Shown: piece after piece, positions 23,401-31,088 of the stretch
Layout: each line of letters opens with the position of its first letter
Position numbering within the stretch: the stretch's first letter is position 1
Made by a program: the position numbers and the translations under genes
Source: CAWCCP01 sp963701245
GTDB taxonomy: Bacteria > Patescibacteriota > Saccharimonadia > Saccharimonadales > UBA4665
Direction of reading: 5' to 3'
Assembly: GCA_963701245.1 (NCBI GenBank)
Contig: OY969576.1
Location: 1,837,430 to 1,901,429, forward strand
DNA length: 64,000 nucleotides
Notes under the pieces: model-generated
What the model saw: the letters and a program-made list of their open reading frames with translations, nothing else
Databases searched by the model: none
Told to the model about the DNA's origin: nothing

Positions 23401-26400
23401 CTGGTGCCGATTTACAAACGTTTACTAACTCCTCTTCTGCTTTTGAAGTTCAGAATGCTGATGGTGTGGCGGACTTGATAGCAGATACTACAGCGACTAC
23501 TAATTATATTACCGATGCTGACTTCGCAGTAGGTAGTGGCAGCTCGCTAACGGATTGGACTGAATTGGGCGCTCCAAGTACGTATACTCAGAACAATACT
23601 GCTTCTAATACTTATGAAGGGAATACATCACTTGAAATGATTACTAATGGGGCGGGTAATAATGGAGTAACTACTTCTTCATTTACGTCAGCTCCACCAA
23701 CTGCTGCAACAGGTGGAACGGGCACCGATCACTACTATACCGCTTCCTTCTACGTTGAGCAGACAACTGGAGCTTTTAATGCCGCCAACCAATTTCAGGT
23801 CCAAGCAACGCAAGGTGCAAACACACCAACTTGTATTGGCAATGGTGAAGCGCCATTCGGTGCCGGTGGCTTTGTACAGATCTCTTGTATTCTGACTTTC
23901 GCTGGTTCTGGGACAATAAGCGCACTGCAGATTGTATATACAGGTGCCGGTATTGCGACATTCTACATCGACGATGTCCAATTACAGGTCGGAAGCACGG
24001 TGACACCTTTCCAACTTGGTAATTTACAGCTTCGAGGTATAGTCACGAATCCAGTTGCTCTCCAAAATGTCTCAAATTCGAATACCGCATTTCAAATACA
24101 AAATTCAGGTGGCAGCAACGTATTGGATGTAAATACTGATAACAGTAGTGTTACTTTGACTGCTGACAGCGCGACTGCACCTGTGCTTTCGCTTGATAAT
24201 TCAGATGGAACCGCTGGTATTGAGTTCCGGACCGGTGGAAGCGGCAGTTTCAACACATTTATAGGTTATACAGCGGGGATGAACAATACACTCAATGTTG
24301 GTTCTACGCAAGGCTATCAAAATACCGGGATAGGGAATGGTGTCCTATCGGCAAATACCACGGGATCATATAACACTGGCTTAGGAGTATGGGCATTACA
24401 TGCAAATCTAGCGGGCTCATACGATACGGCTATTGGGAATGGCAGTGAATCCAATCTTAATAGTTCGTCTGCCAATACTGACACTGCCTTAGGTAACGAC
24501 AGTCTGAACTATGATAACACCGGTGCGAGTGACACTGCCGTTGGCAGCTATTCACTCTACTACAATAATGGTAGTGACAATACTGCGATTGGGGGCTGGG
24601 CTTTGACTCCGCCGAATATAGGAGATGGCACTACTGGCGCAGATGACACAGCTTTAGGCTATTATGCGGGCGCCTCGGATACCAATGGCTTCTACACATC
24701 TGGTGCGCTTCAGAACGCCACGGCCATTGGCTATCAGGCCCAGGTTCAAGCCAGTAACAGCATAGTGCTTGGAGATTCTGGTTCAAATGCTGTGAATGTA
24801 GGTATCGGTACAACCATTCCACTGAATACCTTTAGCGTGAGCCCAGTCTACTACTCAACTGGCACCGCATATGACGCTGCTGGTACTAGCGCTGTCACCG
24901 GAATAGGTACTACCTGGACTTCGGCAATGATAGGTATGCAATTCATATTTTCTGATGGTGAGAATGGCATTATTACAGCAGTTGGCAGTACCACGAGCCT
25001 CACTTTGAATGCATCGGTAGCAGCTATTACTTTGGCCAACGCTGAGAATTATCGCATACAGAACCCTGGCTTTGAAGTCACTTCAGCCGGCAACGCCTAT
25101 GTTCAGAATACATCCACGAATGCCTTCCAAGTCCAGAATTCTGCAGGCGCAGCGCTATTCACTGCCGACACTACTAATAGCGCCATTGTCCTGGGACAGG
25201 ATACTACTCCTACTAACCTGACTGTTCGTGGGGGTGTCGCATCGGGATCAAATGTCGGTGGCGGCAACATTACCTTCCAAGCCTCCAATGGCACTGGCGC
25301 AGCTGGTTCGGGGTCATTTATCTTCCAGACGGCAGCTCCTAGTGGTAGTATTGCACTTGATAACACAGCATACACAGGTGGCAGTAACAATATTACGTTG
25401 AGCTTTACCACGGGCAGCGGCGGAAACCGCTTGCTGATGGTACAGGCCGAGACCAATGCTAGCCGGTCCTTTAGCGGTATAACCTATAACGGCGTGGCGA
25501 TGACACAGATTGCGACGAAAAATTCTTTGACTAATGACGACGCCATTGGAGCTCATGTCGAACTCTGGTACCTGGTGAATCCTGCGAGTGGTACGCATAA
25601 CATCGTCGCTACTATGGTTGGTTCAGGCGCAGGGTCATTGGCTGCGGCCAGCTTTACTAATGTTAATCAGTCAACACCTCTTGGCACGGCAGCTACGGCA
25701 AATGGCACTGCTACCGGTACGCAACTTAGTAGTGTGTCTGTGTCCACGACAGCCGGTCAACTAGTTATGGATGCGATCGGTAGTGATGTAGCGAGCGGTG
25801 GTGTTGGTGTCGTGAGTCCACCTTATACTGGCCAGTCGCAATTGTGGTACGCTGCCAACACCCCAAGTCTCTATGGTACTGGTGGCTCTACGTCACCCGG
25901 CACTGGATCGACCGTTAATATGAAATGGTATGATACAAACTCTGACTGGGCTGATATCGCGGTACCTATAAATCCAATTACCAACTCTGCTTCTGATACT
26001 CTCAGTGATAGTTTGGTAGTGGCCAACAGTGGAAATATTGGAATTGATAATACTAGTCCACAGTACAGTTTGGATGTAAATGGAAGTGCCAGAGTCGAAA
26101 GCGTTTCTAACTCATCCTCTGCTTTCCAAGTCCAAAACGCGACTGGCGTTAACGAATTAGCGGTTGACACTTCCGGCAATAACGTGACCCTTGGGACCGT
26201 AGGTAGTCTTGCCGGAAAACTGACCATAGCAAGTAGTAATGCTGGTGGTTCATTCAGTATTGGTGCATCTGCATCGCAAGCTAATACTACGGCGCTTACT
26301 TTACCAACAGATACTAACGCCACAGACACCGTCTGTCTCCAAACCCTATCTAACTGTAGCTACTATCAAAGCTCTACGAATAACTACCTAGTACAAGTAC

Positions 26401-29400
26401 CAAGCAGTAATTCAGCTGGTGTTCAGGGTGCAGATGTCATCTCACCAACGGCACCTAGTATTGTGGGACTCACTGTCAATGGGACGACCAATGCAACTAA
26501 TGCGGTCGCTGCTCAGTTCAACCAAGCCGGCAACGCTGATGATGTCCAAGTCGTTACGACCAGCTCTGGCACTCAAACCAATGGTCTACTAGTAGAACGT
26601 AACAATGGCGTCACCGGTGCCACAACCAGCCTTCTCCATATCACCAACGCAGCTGGAACAGTCACCAACGCTCTGACTATTAGTGGTACCTACACCACAC
26701 TCATCAATGCACCAACCTTCAATGTCAGTAACGCTGGTGTGGTGACCCTGCAAGGTAATCAAGCTCCAGACATCACCACAAACAATGTCTCCAGTGGCAC
26801 CGCCACCAGTATTGCCATCCAACCTGGTAGTACTTCTACTAATAGTGGTACATCAGCAAACCTTACCTTACAAGGTGGTAACGAGACAGGAACTACTTCT
26901 ACTGGTGGGAATGTAATAATAAATGGCGGTAGCGGTACTACTACCAATGGTGCAGTGAGTATTGGGACAGCTACAACTGCTAGTGTCACAATAGGCAATA
27001 CCAGTCCTACGACAGTTACCCTTCAAGGCCAAGGAATCACTGACACTCTCACCGGCAGTGCAACTGCACCAAGTGATGTAGTGAAGACATCCACTAACTC
27101 TACGTCTGCTTTCCAGGTACAGAATGCCTCAGCAAAAGATCTTTTAGCTGTCGATACATCCGGTAACAATGTCTACCTAGGGGCAACCGGTTCTACTGCA
27201 CTATCTTCAACTGTAGATATTGGAAATTCATCGTCAAGCGGTAACGCCCAAACGGTTAACATTGGTTCTACGGCGAGCTCAAGCACAACAAACATAAATG
27301 CCGGAACTGGTAATCTCAGTTTAACTACCGGAAATGGTACCACGTCTTCTGGATCAATCTCTCTAGAGACAGGTAATGCAAGTTCAGGCGTACCTGGTAA
27401 TGTGAATATCGATACGGGTACAGGCGTTATAACCGGTTCGACTGTACTTGATGATACTTTCGAAGGGACCGGTTCGGGTTCAGGTGATGATTTAGCAAAT
27501 TGCGATTATGGCTGTAGTAGCGTTGCACCATCAAATACATTTGCTCATACTGGCAGCTATAGTCTGGCTGTTACTGAGAATAACCAATACTGGGCAATAG
27601 TTCAAAATTACTTGGATATGAGTGTTGCTCCGGGACATCAGTACTATATATCAGCCTGGTTCAGAGGAACCAATGCCGAAACAATCGAAGGACAAATATT
27701 CTGGGATACAGGTGCGACTACCAACCTGAATACAATTACTGATACTACTACTGGTTGGACGGAAATGACTGGAACCGTGGTGGCTCCAGCTGGTGTCACG
27801 GCTGCGGACTTAGCTTTTGCCAGTGCTTCAGGTCCACTTACGGGTACCTATACTACATACTTGGATGATGTGTTTGTGCAGGATGTTTCATCAATTACAT
27901 CTCCTGCAGTAAATATTGGCGCAACTAATGCTGAGGCTGTAACTGTAGGCAATTCACAGCAAGCTGGTTTGACATCGCTCATTGGTGGTGCCGGCGGTAT
28001 CAGTATACAAGCAGCAACAAATGCAACCATCAATGTGGGTACGAACAATGATAATAATATCAACATTGGTAGCTCTGGCGGCCAGATACTTATGCAGGGA
28101 ACTGGTCAGCAAGCTGTCCAGGTACAAGATTCATCAAATGTAACAGTATTTGATGTCGACACGACCAATGACAGCGTGGGAATTGGCACCGCAACACCAA
28201 CAGATAATAGATTGGATGTAGTTGGATCAACGGACGACAATACAGCCTACGCTATAAATGCGACCAATAGTTTAGGCGGTAACTTAATTCAAGCTCGTAA
28301 CGATGGTGCGATTAATATAGATGGCGGTAATGGTGGTAATACGATGGGCTATACCTTAGTCGGTGGTTCTGCCGGTAACGGTGAGGACGGTATATTAATA
28401 GCTAATCAATTTATTGCACCATCCACCGGAAATATTACATCAGTGTCGGGTTATGTCGGAGCAGGTGGCGGAGTTCAAAGTTCACCAAATAACCAATACC
28501 AGTTTGCTGTCTACACAGATAGTAGTGGACAACCTAATACGTACCTCGGTTCAACATCTGTCGGCACCTTAAATTCCAGTGCAGCGTGGGATACTCTTAA
28601 TCTGACCTCTCCGCTTTCTCTAACGGCAGGCACCCCTTACTGGTTGGTCTACTGGTCAAATGCTACTGGCACTGGAACGAATGCTTATAACGACTTATCT
28701 TTCGATGGAAGTGGAGGATCGGCTTGGTACGTAGCTGATAGCTTTGGCAGTGGATCTAGTAATGGTTTACCAACTTCGTTCCCAGGCGGGGGTTCCAGCG
28801 ATAACGTTAATCATAGTATATATGCGACATATGGACCTAGTGGGTTAGCGCTCTCAAGCGCTGGTGATACTTCAGTATTTGGTACTGCTTCGTTCCAAGA
28901 CCAAAATAACTCTTCCACGGCGTTCCAAATTCAAAATAGTAGTGGCACCGATGCATTAATCGCAAGCACGAATAATGTTACAACAGGCTGGAATAGTGCG
29001 AACGCTACTCTTGATGTCGCCAAAGATTCTGGAACTGGACGATCAATAAATGCTGCTGGTTCTATTAGTACCTCAGGTGCTGATTACGCTGAGTACTTTG
29101 ATCAAGCAACACCTGGACAATTACAGCCTGGACAATTGGTATGTCTGAACGTCTCTCAAGATGCTGAGCCGTGTGTACAGGGCACACAAGATACGCTCGT
29201 CGGAGCCGTATCAACGAATGCCGGTTACGTTGGTAATGATATCTATAATCCAGCTGACCCAAATAATACGGTTATGGTTGGCTTAATAGGTCAAATTGAG
29301 GTCAATGTATCAACCGTAAATGGACCTATTGCGGCAGGAGACATGCTTGCCATGTCACCGACCAGTGGAGTTGCTGAGAAGGCAACCAGTCCAGGAATGG

Positions 29401-30029
29401 TGATTGGAACAGCACTACAGCCGTACACGGGCAGTGGTACTGGCATGATAAACGTCTACGTACACGTATCCTACTTTGCTCCAACAGATGAAAGTTATGT
29501 TCAAAATGGCGCATCAGCCACACTCGCAAACTTAGGTGTAACTGATGATACGACATTGAGCGATTTAAATGTGTCAGGTCAAACTACTCTGACAGACCTA
29601 ACCGTTCAAACAGTAACGGTGAATTCCGATTTGACTGTTGAGGGTCTGACAACCGTTCACGATATTCAGATACAGGGTCATATTATAACGAGCGGTACGA
29701 CACCAGTAGCGACAACGCTACCAGCGGCTGGCTCAAGCAATGCGTCGGTTCAAATAACTGGTAATGATACTTCAGGAACTATCACCATAACTACAGGCGA
29801 TCCTAGCTCAGGATCTGTAACTGGTCCAACGATTGGGGATCTCGTACAGCTACAATTTAATAAACAGTATACCGGTACTCCGAGAGTTGTGCTGTCACCT
29901 GATAATGGCGCGAGTGCCGGGCTTCAGGCTTACTCATCAAGCGTAGGTGAAACATCATTCAATGTTTCAGCCAATACACAACCTGCGGCGAACGCCACCT
30001 ACGTATTTACGTACTTTGTTGTTCAGTAG
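14424..30029 (+). CDS. giant membrane-anchored fibre/adhesin-like surface protein (5201 aa)
   Basis: The N-terminus is cytoplasmic and Ser-rich, with one membrane segment at about 53-76, so most of the protein is predicted outside. After a stalk come six identical 234-residue repeats (about 452-1882). Then follow many copies of a NSSTAFQVQN..G..LF.VDTSGN motif and of VNIGTS..AQTVNIGS. At least four DDTFE...TTY.DDI carbohydrate-binding-like beta-sandwich domains begin at about 2075, 2425, 2725 and 4341. A YadA-head-like run (TGLGVWAL, TAIGNGS, TALGNDSL, TAVGSYSL) lies at about 3272-3455. Near 4881 SGADYAEYFD begins a domain resembling the Peptidase_G2/intramolecular chaperone type of phage tail fibres. 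A final beta domain ends in TYVFTYFVVQ. Whether the chaperone-like domain cleaves itself is unknown. No Shine-Dalgarno is seen before the ATG. Attachment to a host cell is the likely role (inference). Confidence 0.85.
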   Translation: MMDLGNNGLNRDIQNPDDSSLESDMTISSSSSQPTYPKSSSSPNSLFRYNKTAFLATSSALAIIVLIGLTTFVLSSFNRHSSTPPINASEPTSKYNNESVPLQGLKVSNQLEIGEADHLAVNGQLQVNDTLILSPTNVPTSPVPGEIYYSQATNQPYYFNGTQFISLLPTAVPQHVTSLGGAAGALTLGNGLQVNGSQLAISSSLLQSVANAGLGGGVSSLQGLTGKLVLTAGGGIAVSGTSITNTGVLSLSGTNNQVSVSSTTGNVTLSLPQDIDPNANVQFNNLILSGNITLPANGVINTDALGTINNGDNLAITGSNNITFSNSNGANTFVFPTSGGPGQVICTTAISCAAGGGQAVLLEPTGIQSVTANKTSIFVNKAGGTGNLIDLQDNGNDEFVVNNTGTTTISNLVVGTTLAVQGAGGITVGVAGTVTGNLSLANNASNRLVDLQGLAPSGAGNATIQFPSIAGGSSDTVCLVTLANCSGSNGGSGNTNYIENQTTPQTNANFDIAGVGSSVTAVIEGASGGGDITDFKNSGGSTVASISSTGGLTSVGVNSGTGLIQGTGGASISGGLNNNAGGITNAGAISGATTVTSSSNINTTAGAFELNGVSINTAGTLTDLAYLDQANTFTAAGTALTVNNNASIGGTLAVKGNGGLTLGVGSTTNGNLNLANSTNNQLVDVQGLAPSGAGNATIQFPSIAGGSSDTVCLVTLANCSGSNGGSGNTNYIENQTTPQTNANFDIAGVGSSVTAVIEGASGGGDITDFKNSGGSTVASISSTGGLTSVGVNSGTGLIQGTGGASISGGLNNNAGGITNAGAISGATTVTSSSNINTTAGAFELNGVSINTAGTLTDLAYLDQANTFTAAGTALTVNNNASIGGTLAVKGNGGLTLGVGSTTNGNLNLANSTNNQLVDVQGLAPSGAGNATIQFPSIAGGSSDTVCLVTLANCSGSNGGSGNTNYIENQTTPQTNANFDIAGVGSSVTAVIEGASGGGDITDFKNSGGSTVASISSTGGLTSVGVNSGTGLIQGTGGASISGGLNNNAGGITNAGAISGATTVTSSSNINTTAGAFELNGVSINTAGTLTDLAYLDQANTFTAAGTALTVNNNASIGGTLAVKGNGGLTLGVGSTTNGNLNLANSTNNQLVDVQGLAPSGAGNATIQFPSIAGGSSDTVCLVTLANCSGSNGGSGNTNYIENQTTPQTNANFDIAGVGSSVTAVIEGASGGGDITDFKNSGGSTVASISSTGGLTSVGVNSGTGLIQGTGGASISGGLNNNAGGITNAGAISGATTVTSSSNINTTAGAFELNGVSINTAGTLTDLAYLDQANTFTAAGTALTVNNNASIGGTLAVKGNGGLTLGVGSTTNGNLNLANSTNNQLVDVQGLAPSGAGNATIQFPSIAGGSSDTVCLVTLANCSGSNGGSGNTNYIENQTTPQTNANFDIAGVGSSVTAVIEGASGGGDITDFKNSGGSTVASISSTGGLTSVGVNSGTGLIQGTGGASISGGLNNNAGGITNAGAISGATTVTSSSNINTTAGAFELNGVSINTAGTLTDLAYLDQANTFTAAGTALTVNNNASIGGTLAVKGNGGLTLGVGSTTNGNLNLANSTNNQLVDVQGLAPSGAGNATIQFPSIAGGSSDTVCLVTLANCSGSNGGSGNTNYIENQTTPQTNANFDIAGVGSSVTAVIEGASGGGDITDFKNSGGSTVASISSTGGLTSVGVNSGTGLIQGTGGASISGGLNNNAGGITNAGAISGATTVTSSSNINTTAGAFELNGVSINTAGTLTDLAYLDQANTFTAAGTALTVNNNASIGGTLAVKGNGGLTLGVGSTTNGNLNLANSTNNQLVDVQGLAPSGAGNATIQFPSIAGGSSDTVCLKTLNNCFGSGGSGSYIQNGTTTQSANFNVQAATSGSVAATIQANAAGTGDILDLENGSNAKVATVGSTGSTLFENSSNSSTAFQVQNDGGVNLFEIDTSGDNVNLGATGTNTLASTVNIGTSANAAQTVNIGSGASTSTTNIQAGTGDLTLLTGSATGDSGSIIIQSGDSSSGTSGNVSIDTGASAISSGANIEDDTFESGLDGWGNAFNTSVAQSTAQAHSGTHSLAITSTSSAGWAVAGPYPGASVTAGQLYNFTVWVRGTVAENIRMVAAWIGSASANVTIGTVTDSTTGWTEISGSATAPAGDTNVQLAINGQDAGGVTTYVDDITVSGGTSTPAILIGATNAAAVLIGNSNEAGVTTLQGGSGGVAITASTGDAISVGNANNNIITIGNSTSTEPYTQEAEGITDTITGSATAPSDIIQTTTDSTTAFQIQNASAVSLFNVDTSNNIVDVGATGVVGSSTTVNVGTSSNAAQTVNIGSTDGASQTTIQGGTVGIAIQTGSNASGNSGSIIIQSGGASGTSGNISIDNGAGMFNSGSFALDDTFENSPCSAVATNFGNWGGTSSIVGSNAQAQSGLCSMAVTESGTDGGYWGIQSNNFSITAGDQYTFTVWVRAGSLAQTMNGEVSWGGVPSSVTLSTVTDTTSGWTEMTGSGVAPSGGFGYAYFLLANGGGGNGSSTTYFDNITATANASAPAIDIGTSNAQTISIGNANQQGITTLQGGSSTSAVNVFAAASGTVNIANSPVVNTLDLGAVSNDLADTVNINSYSGGSATKTTNVGSGGGASATTIQGGTGDVSINTGSGSSATGSVSILTGNSSTTSAGSINIDTGTSVVSGSQIEDKTFESGVDNMGGWFGVSSVAQSAAEAHSGTHSLAVTENSADWATMDMYPGGVTVIPGHEYAFTAWVRANTVPEDIDASVEWGGGAGGGVSWNSGIMDSNSTWTEITGELVAPAYAPGSSTEYASLAFNDTGGGSGVSGQIQYFDDITITDLGTVSTPAINIGTSNAQTLSIGNESEGGFTNLYGGTNGIQLQAANDGIIAIGTVNQNDIQIGAIGSTSQSDNIQVATSNAAIQTVNIGGDGDSGGSSTGTTIGFQAGQTNINLTNSGADLQTFTNSSSAFEVQNADGVADLIADTTATTNYITDADFAVGSGSSLTDWTELGAPSTYTQNNTASNTYEGNTSLEMITNGAGNNGVTTSSFTSAPPTAATGGTGTDHYYTASFYVEQTTGAFNAANQFQVQATQGANTPTCIGNGEAPFGAGGFVQISCILTFAGSGTISALQIVYTGAGIATFYIDDVQLQVGSTVTPFQLGNLQLRGIVTNPVALQNVSNSNTAFQIQNSGGSNVLDVNTDNSSVTLTADSATAPVLSLDNSDGTAGIEFRTGGSGSFNTFIGYTAGMNNTLNVGSTQGYQNTGIGNGVLSANTTGSYNTGLGVWALHANLAGSYDTAIGNGSESNLNSSSANTDTALGNDSLNYDNTGASDTAVGSYSLYYNNGSDNTAIGGWALTPPNIGDGTTGADDTALGYYAGASDTNGFYTSGALQNATAIGYQAQVQASNSIVLGDSGSNAVNVGIGTTIPLNTFSVSPVYYSTGTAYDAAGTSAVTGIGTTWTSAMIGMQFIFSDGENGIITAVGSTTSLTLNASVAAITLANAENYRIQNPGFEVTSAGNAYVQNTSTNAFQVQNSAGAALFTADTTNSAIVLGQDTTPTNLTVRGGVASGSNVGGGNITFQASNGTGAAGSGSFIFQTAAPSGSIALDNTAYTGGSNNITLSFTTGSGGNRLLMVQAETNASRSFSGITYNGVAMTQIATKNSLTNDDAIGAHVELWYLVNPASGTHNIVATMVGSGAGSLAAASFTNVNQSTPLGTAATANGTATGTQLSSVSVSTTAGQLVMDAIGSDVASGGVGVVSPPYTGQSQLWYAANTPSLYGTGGSTSPGTGSTVNMKWYDTNSDWADIAVPINPITNSASDTLSDSLVVANSGNIGIDNTSPQYSLDVNGSARVESVSNSSSAFQVQNATGVNELAVDTSGNNVTLGTVGSLAGKLTIASSNAGGSFSIGASASQANTTALTLPTDTNATDTVCLQTLSNCSYYQSSTNNYLVQVPSSNSAGVQGADVISPTAPSIVGLTVNGTTNATNAVAAQFNQAGNADDVQVVTTSSGTQTNGLLVERNNGVTGATTSLLHITNAAGTVTNALTISGTYTTLINAPTFNVSNAGVVTLQGNQAPDITTNNVSSGTATSIAIQPGSTSTNSGTSANLTLQGGNETGTTSTGGNVIINGGSGTTTNGAVSIGTATTASVTIGNTSPTTVTLQGQGITDTLTGSATAPSDVVKTSTNSTSAFQVQNASAKDLLAVDTSGNNVYLGATGSTALSSTVDIGNSSSSGNAQTVNIGSTASSSTTNINAGTGNLSLTTGNGTTSSGSISLETGNASSGVPGNVNIDTGTGVITGSTVLDDTFEGTGSGSGDDLANCDYGCSSVAPSNTFAHTGSYSLAVTENNQYWAIVQNYLDMSVAPGHQYYISAWFRGTNAETIEGQIFWDTGATTNLNTITDTTTGWTEMTGTVVAPAGVTAADLAFASASGPLTGTYTTYLDDVFVQDVSSITSPAVNIGATNAEAVTVGNSQQAGLTSLIGGAGGISIQAATNATINVGTNNDNNINIGSSGGQILMQGTGQQAVQVQDSSNVTVFDVDTTNDSVGIGTATPTDNRLDVVGSTDDNTAYAINATNSLGGNLIQARNDGAINIDGGNGGNTMGYTLVGGSAGNGEDGILIANQFIAPSTGNITSVSGYVGAGGGVQSSPNNQYQFAVYTDSSGQPNTYLGSTSVGTLNSSAAWDTLNLTSPLSLTAGTPYWLVYWSNATGTGTNAYNDLSFDGSGGSAWYVADSFGSGSSNGLPTSFPGGGSSDNVNHSIYATYGPSGLALSSAGDTSVFGTASFQDQNNSSTAFQIQNSSGTDALIASTNNVTTGWNSANATLDVAKDSGTGRSINAAGSISTSGADYAEYFDQATPGQLQPGQLVCLNVSQDAEPCVQGTQDTLVGAVSTNAGYVGNDIYNPADPNNTVMVGLIGQIEVNVSTVNGPIAAGDMLAMSPTSGVAEKATSPGMVIGTALQPYTGSGTGMINVYVHVSYFAPTDESYVQNGASATLANLGVTDDTTLSDLNVSGQTTLTDLTVQTVTVNSDLTVEGLTTVHDIQIQGHIITSGTTPVATTLPAAGSSNASVQITGNDTSGTITITTGDPSSGSVTGPTIGDLVQLQFNKQYTGTPRVVLSPDNGASAGLQAYSSSVGETSFNVSANTQPAANATYVFTYFVVQ
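15777..20070 (+). repeat. six perfect tandem 702-bp repeats plus an 82-bp partial copy
   Basis: The unit starts at CAGGGCTTAGCTCCGTCTGG (15777, 16479, 17181, 17883, 18585, 19287) and recurs every 702 bases. 4294 bases equal 6 x 702 + 82. Copies look identical at DNA level, including third codon positions. The unit is a multiple of three, so copy number can change without breaking the frame. The copy before 15777 (from about 15691) is clearly diverged, and after 20070 the sequence changes to a related ending (TAAAGACTCTTAATAACTGC). Confidence 0.95.
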
Positions 30030-30104
30030 TACTTCAACACAATTTCTTTACAAAAATATATTTTTTATCTGCAAAAGTGTAGTAAGTATAACACCAAAAC
30101 ATAC

Positions 30105-30133
30105 TTGACCGCCCCTGTTATTTTTGATAATAT
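30105..30133 (+). promoter_or_regulatory. promoter of the 23S-5S transcript
   Basis: TTGACC at 30105-30110, exactly 17 bases, TAATAT at 30128-30133. This is close to the sigma-70 consensus and is the only good promoter between the giant gene and 23S. Confidence 0.6.
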
Positions 30134-30387
30134 TATCAGGCTGCTTGAGTTTAAGTAGAGGCATTCGCCTAAGCTAAGTGAGCTTCAATCGTAAACTCAA
30201 GCCAAGATAGTTCCAAATTTACCGGGGATGCGTCTGCACCTTCGGCGATAAGGGCTTCAGAGTTTCGCAATTTAAAAATTTGGCAAAGTAAAGAGATTAG
30301 CAATTCTCAAGTTTACTTAATAAGTAGACTTGATATTTAAGACAAACGGCTGTTGGAAATTTCGTACGTGCCTTTAGAGGTACTACT

Positions 30388-30415
30388 GATATTCACCAAT
30401 AACCAGTCAATTGCA
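30388..30415 (+). other. 5' half of pre-23S processing stem
   Basis: Bases 30388-30415 pair with 34391-34418 at 26 of 28 positions, and the two mismatches are wobble-compatible. The helix encloses the whole 23S gene, as in canonical rRNA operons. Confidence 0.75.
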
Positions 30416-31057
30416 CAACTATAAGATAGATTTATCTATCTTATATATCGTAAAAAGTTACTCAAGCGCGCACAAAGAATGCCTTGACGTAAGATACCGA
30501 TGAAGGACGTGATGAGCTGCGATAAGCTCCGGGGAGCAGCTACATATGCTTTGATCCGGAGATGTCCGAATGGGGAAACCTCAGCTAGAGTTATGTCTAG
30601 TGGCGCCTGGTCTGAATATATAGGACTGGAGAGCGGTAAGCAGGGGAACTGAAACATCTTAGTACCCTGAGGAAGAGAAAATAACCAATGATTCCGTTAG
30701 TAGTGGCGAGCGAATGCGGAACAGCCCAAACCTTTATGACTTTCATCTGTTAATTCAGGTGAATAAGTTGGTAGACGAATGTTATTAAGGGGTTGTGACA
30801 TACAAATATACCTGTGCGGAGTGTCTGATATTCATCAGCATTTCCGTATAGGAAGCAGGTGCTACCACCAGCCTGCATAAGGTAAGAAATTTGCGAGGCG
30901 AGCAGAACAGTCTGGAAAGACTGCGCCATAGACAGTGATAGCCTGGTACGCCAAGCGTCGCAAACCTTATCATTTGTATTGTCGAGTAGGTCGGGACACG
31001 TGAAACCCTGACTGAATCTGGGGGGTCCACCCTCCAAGGCTAAATATATCTTACGAT

Positions 31058-31088
<31 letters not shown>

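Larger units (their letters stand above)
30030..30454 (+). other. gene-free region: 23S promoter and structured pre-23S leader
   Basis: 425 bases between the giant gene and 23S. It holds the promoter at 30105-30133, then a leader of about 320 bases. The leader has a long hairpin (GCTTGAGTTTA near 30142 pairs with TAAACTCAAGC at 30193-30203). A second helix, CCAAATTT/AAATTTGG, encloses a G/C-rich segment around 30220-30275. The 5' half of the 23S processing stem (30388-30415) follows, then a perfect hairpin AAGATAGA/TCTATCTT at about 30423-30442. I could not match the leader to a known RNA family. Confidence 0.55.

Noticed and set aside
30134..30390. tmRNA, 6S RNA, RNase P RNA or SRP RNA in the pre-23S leader
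   Set aside because: None of the conserved blocks of these RNAs is present; the stretch is better read as an rRNA leader.
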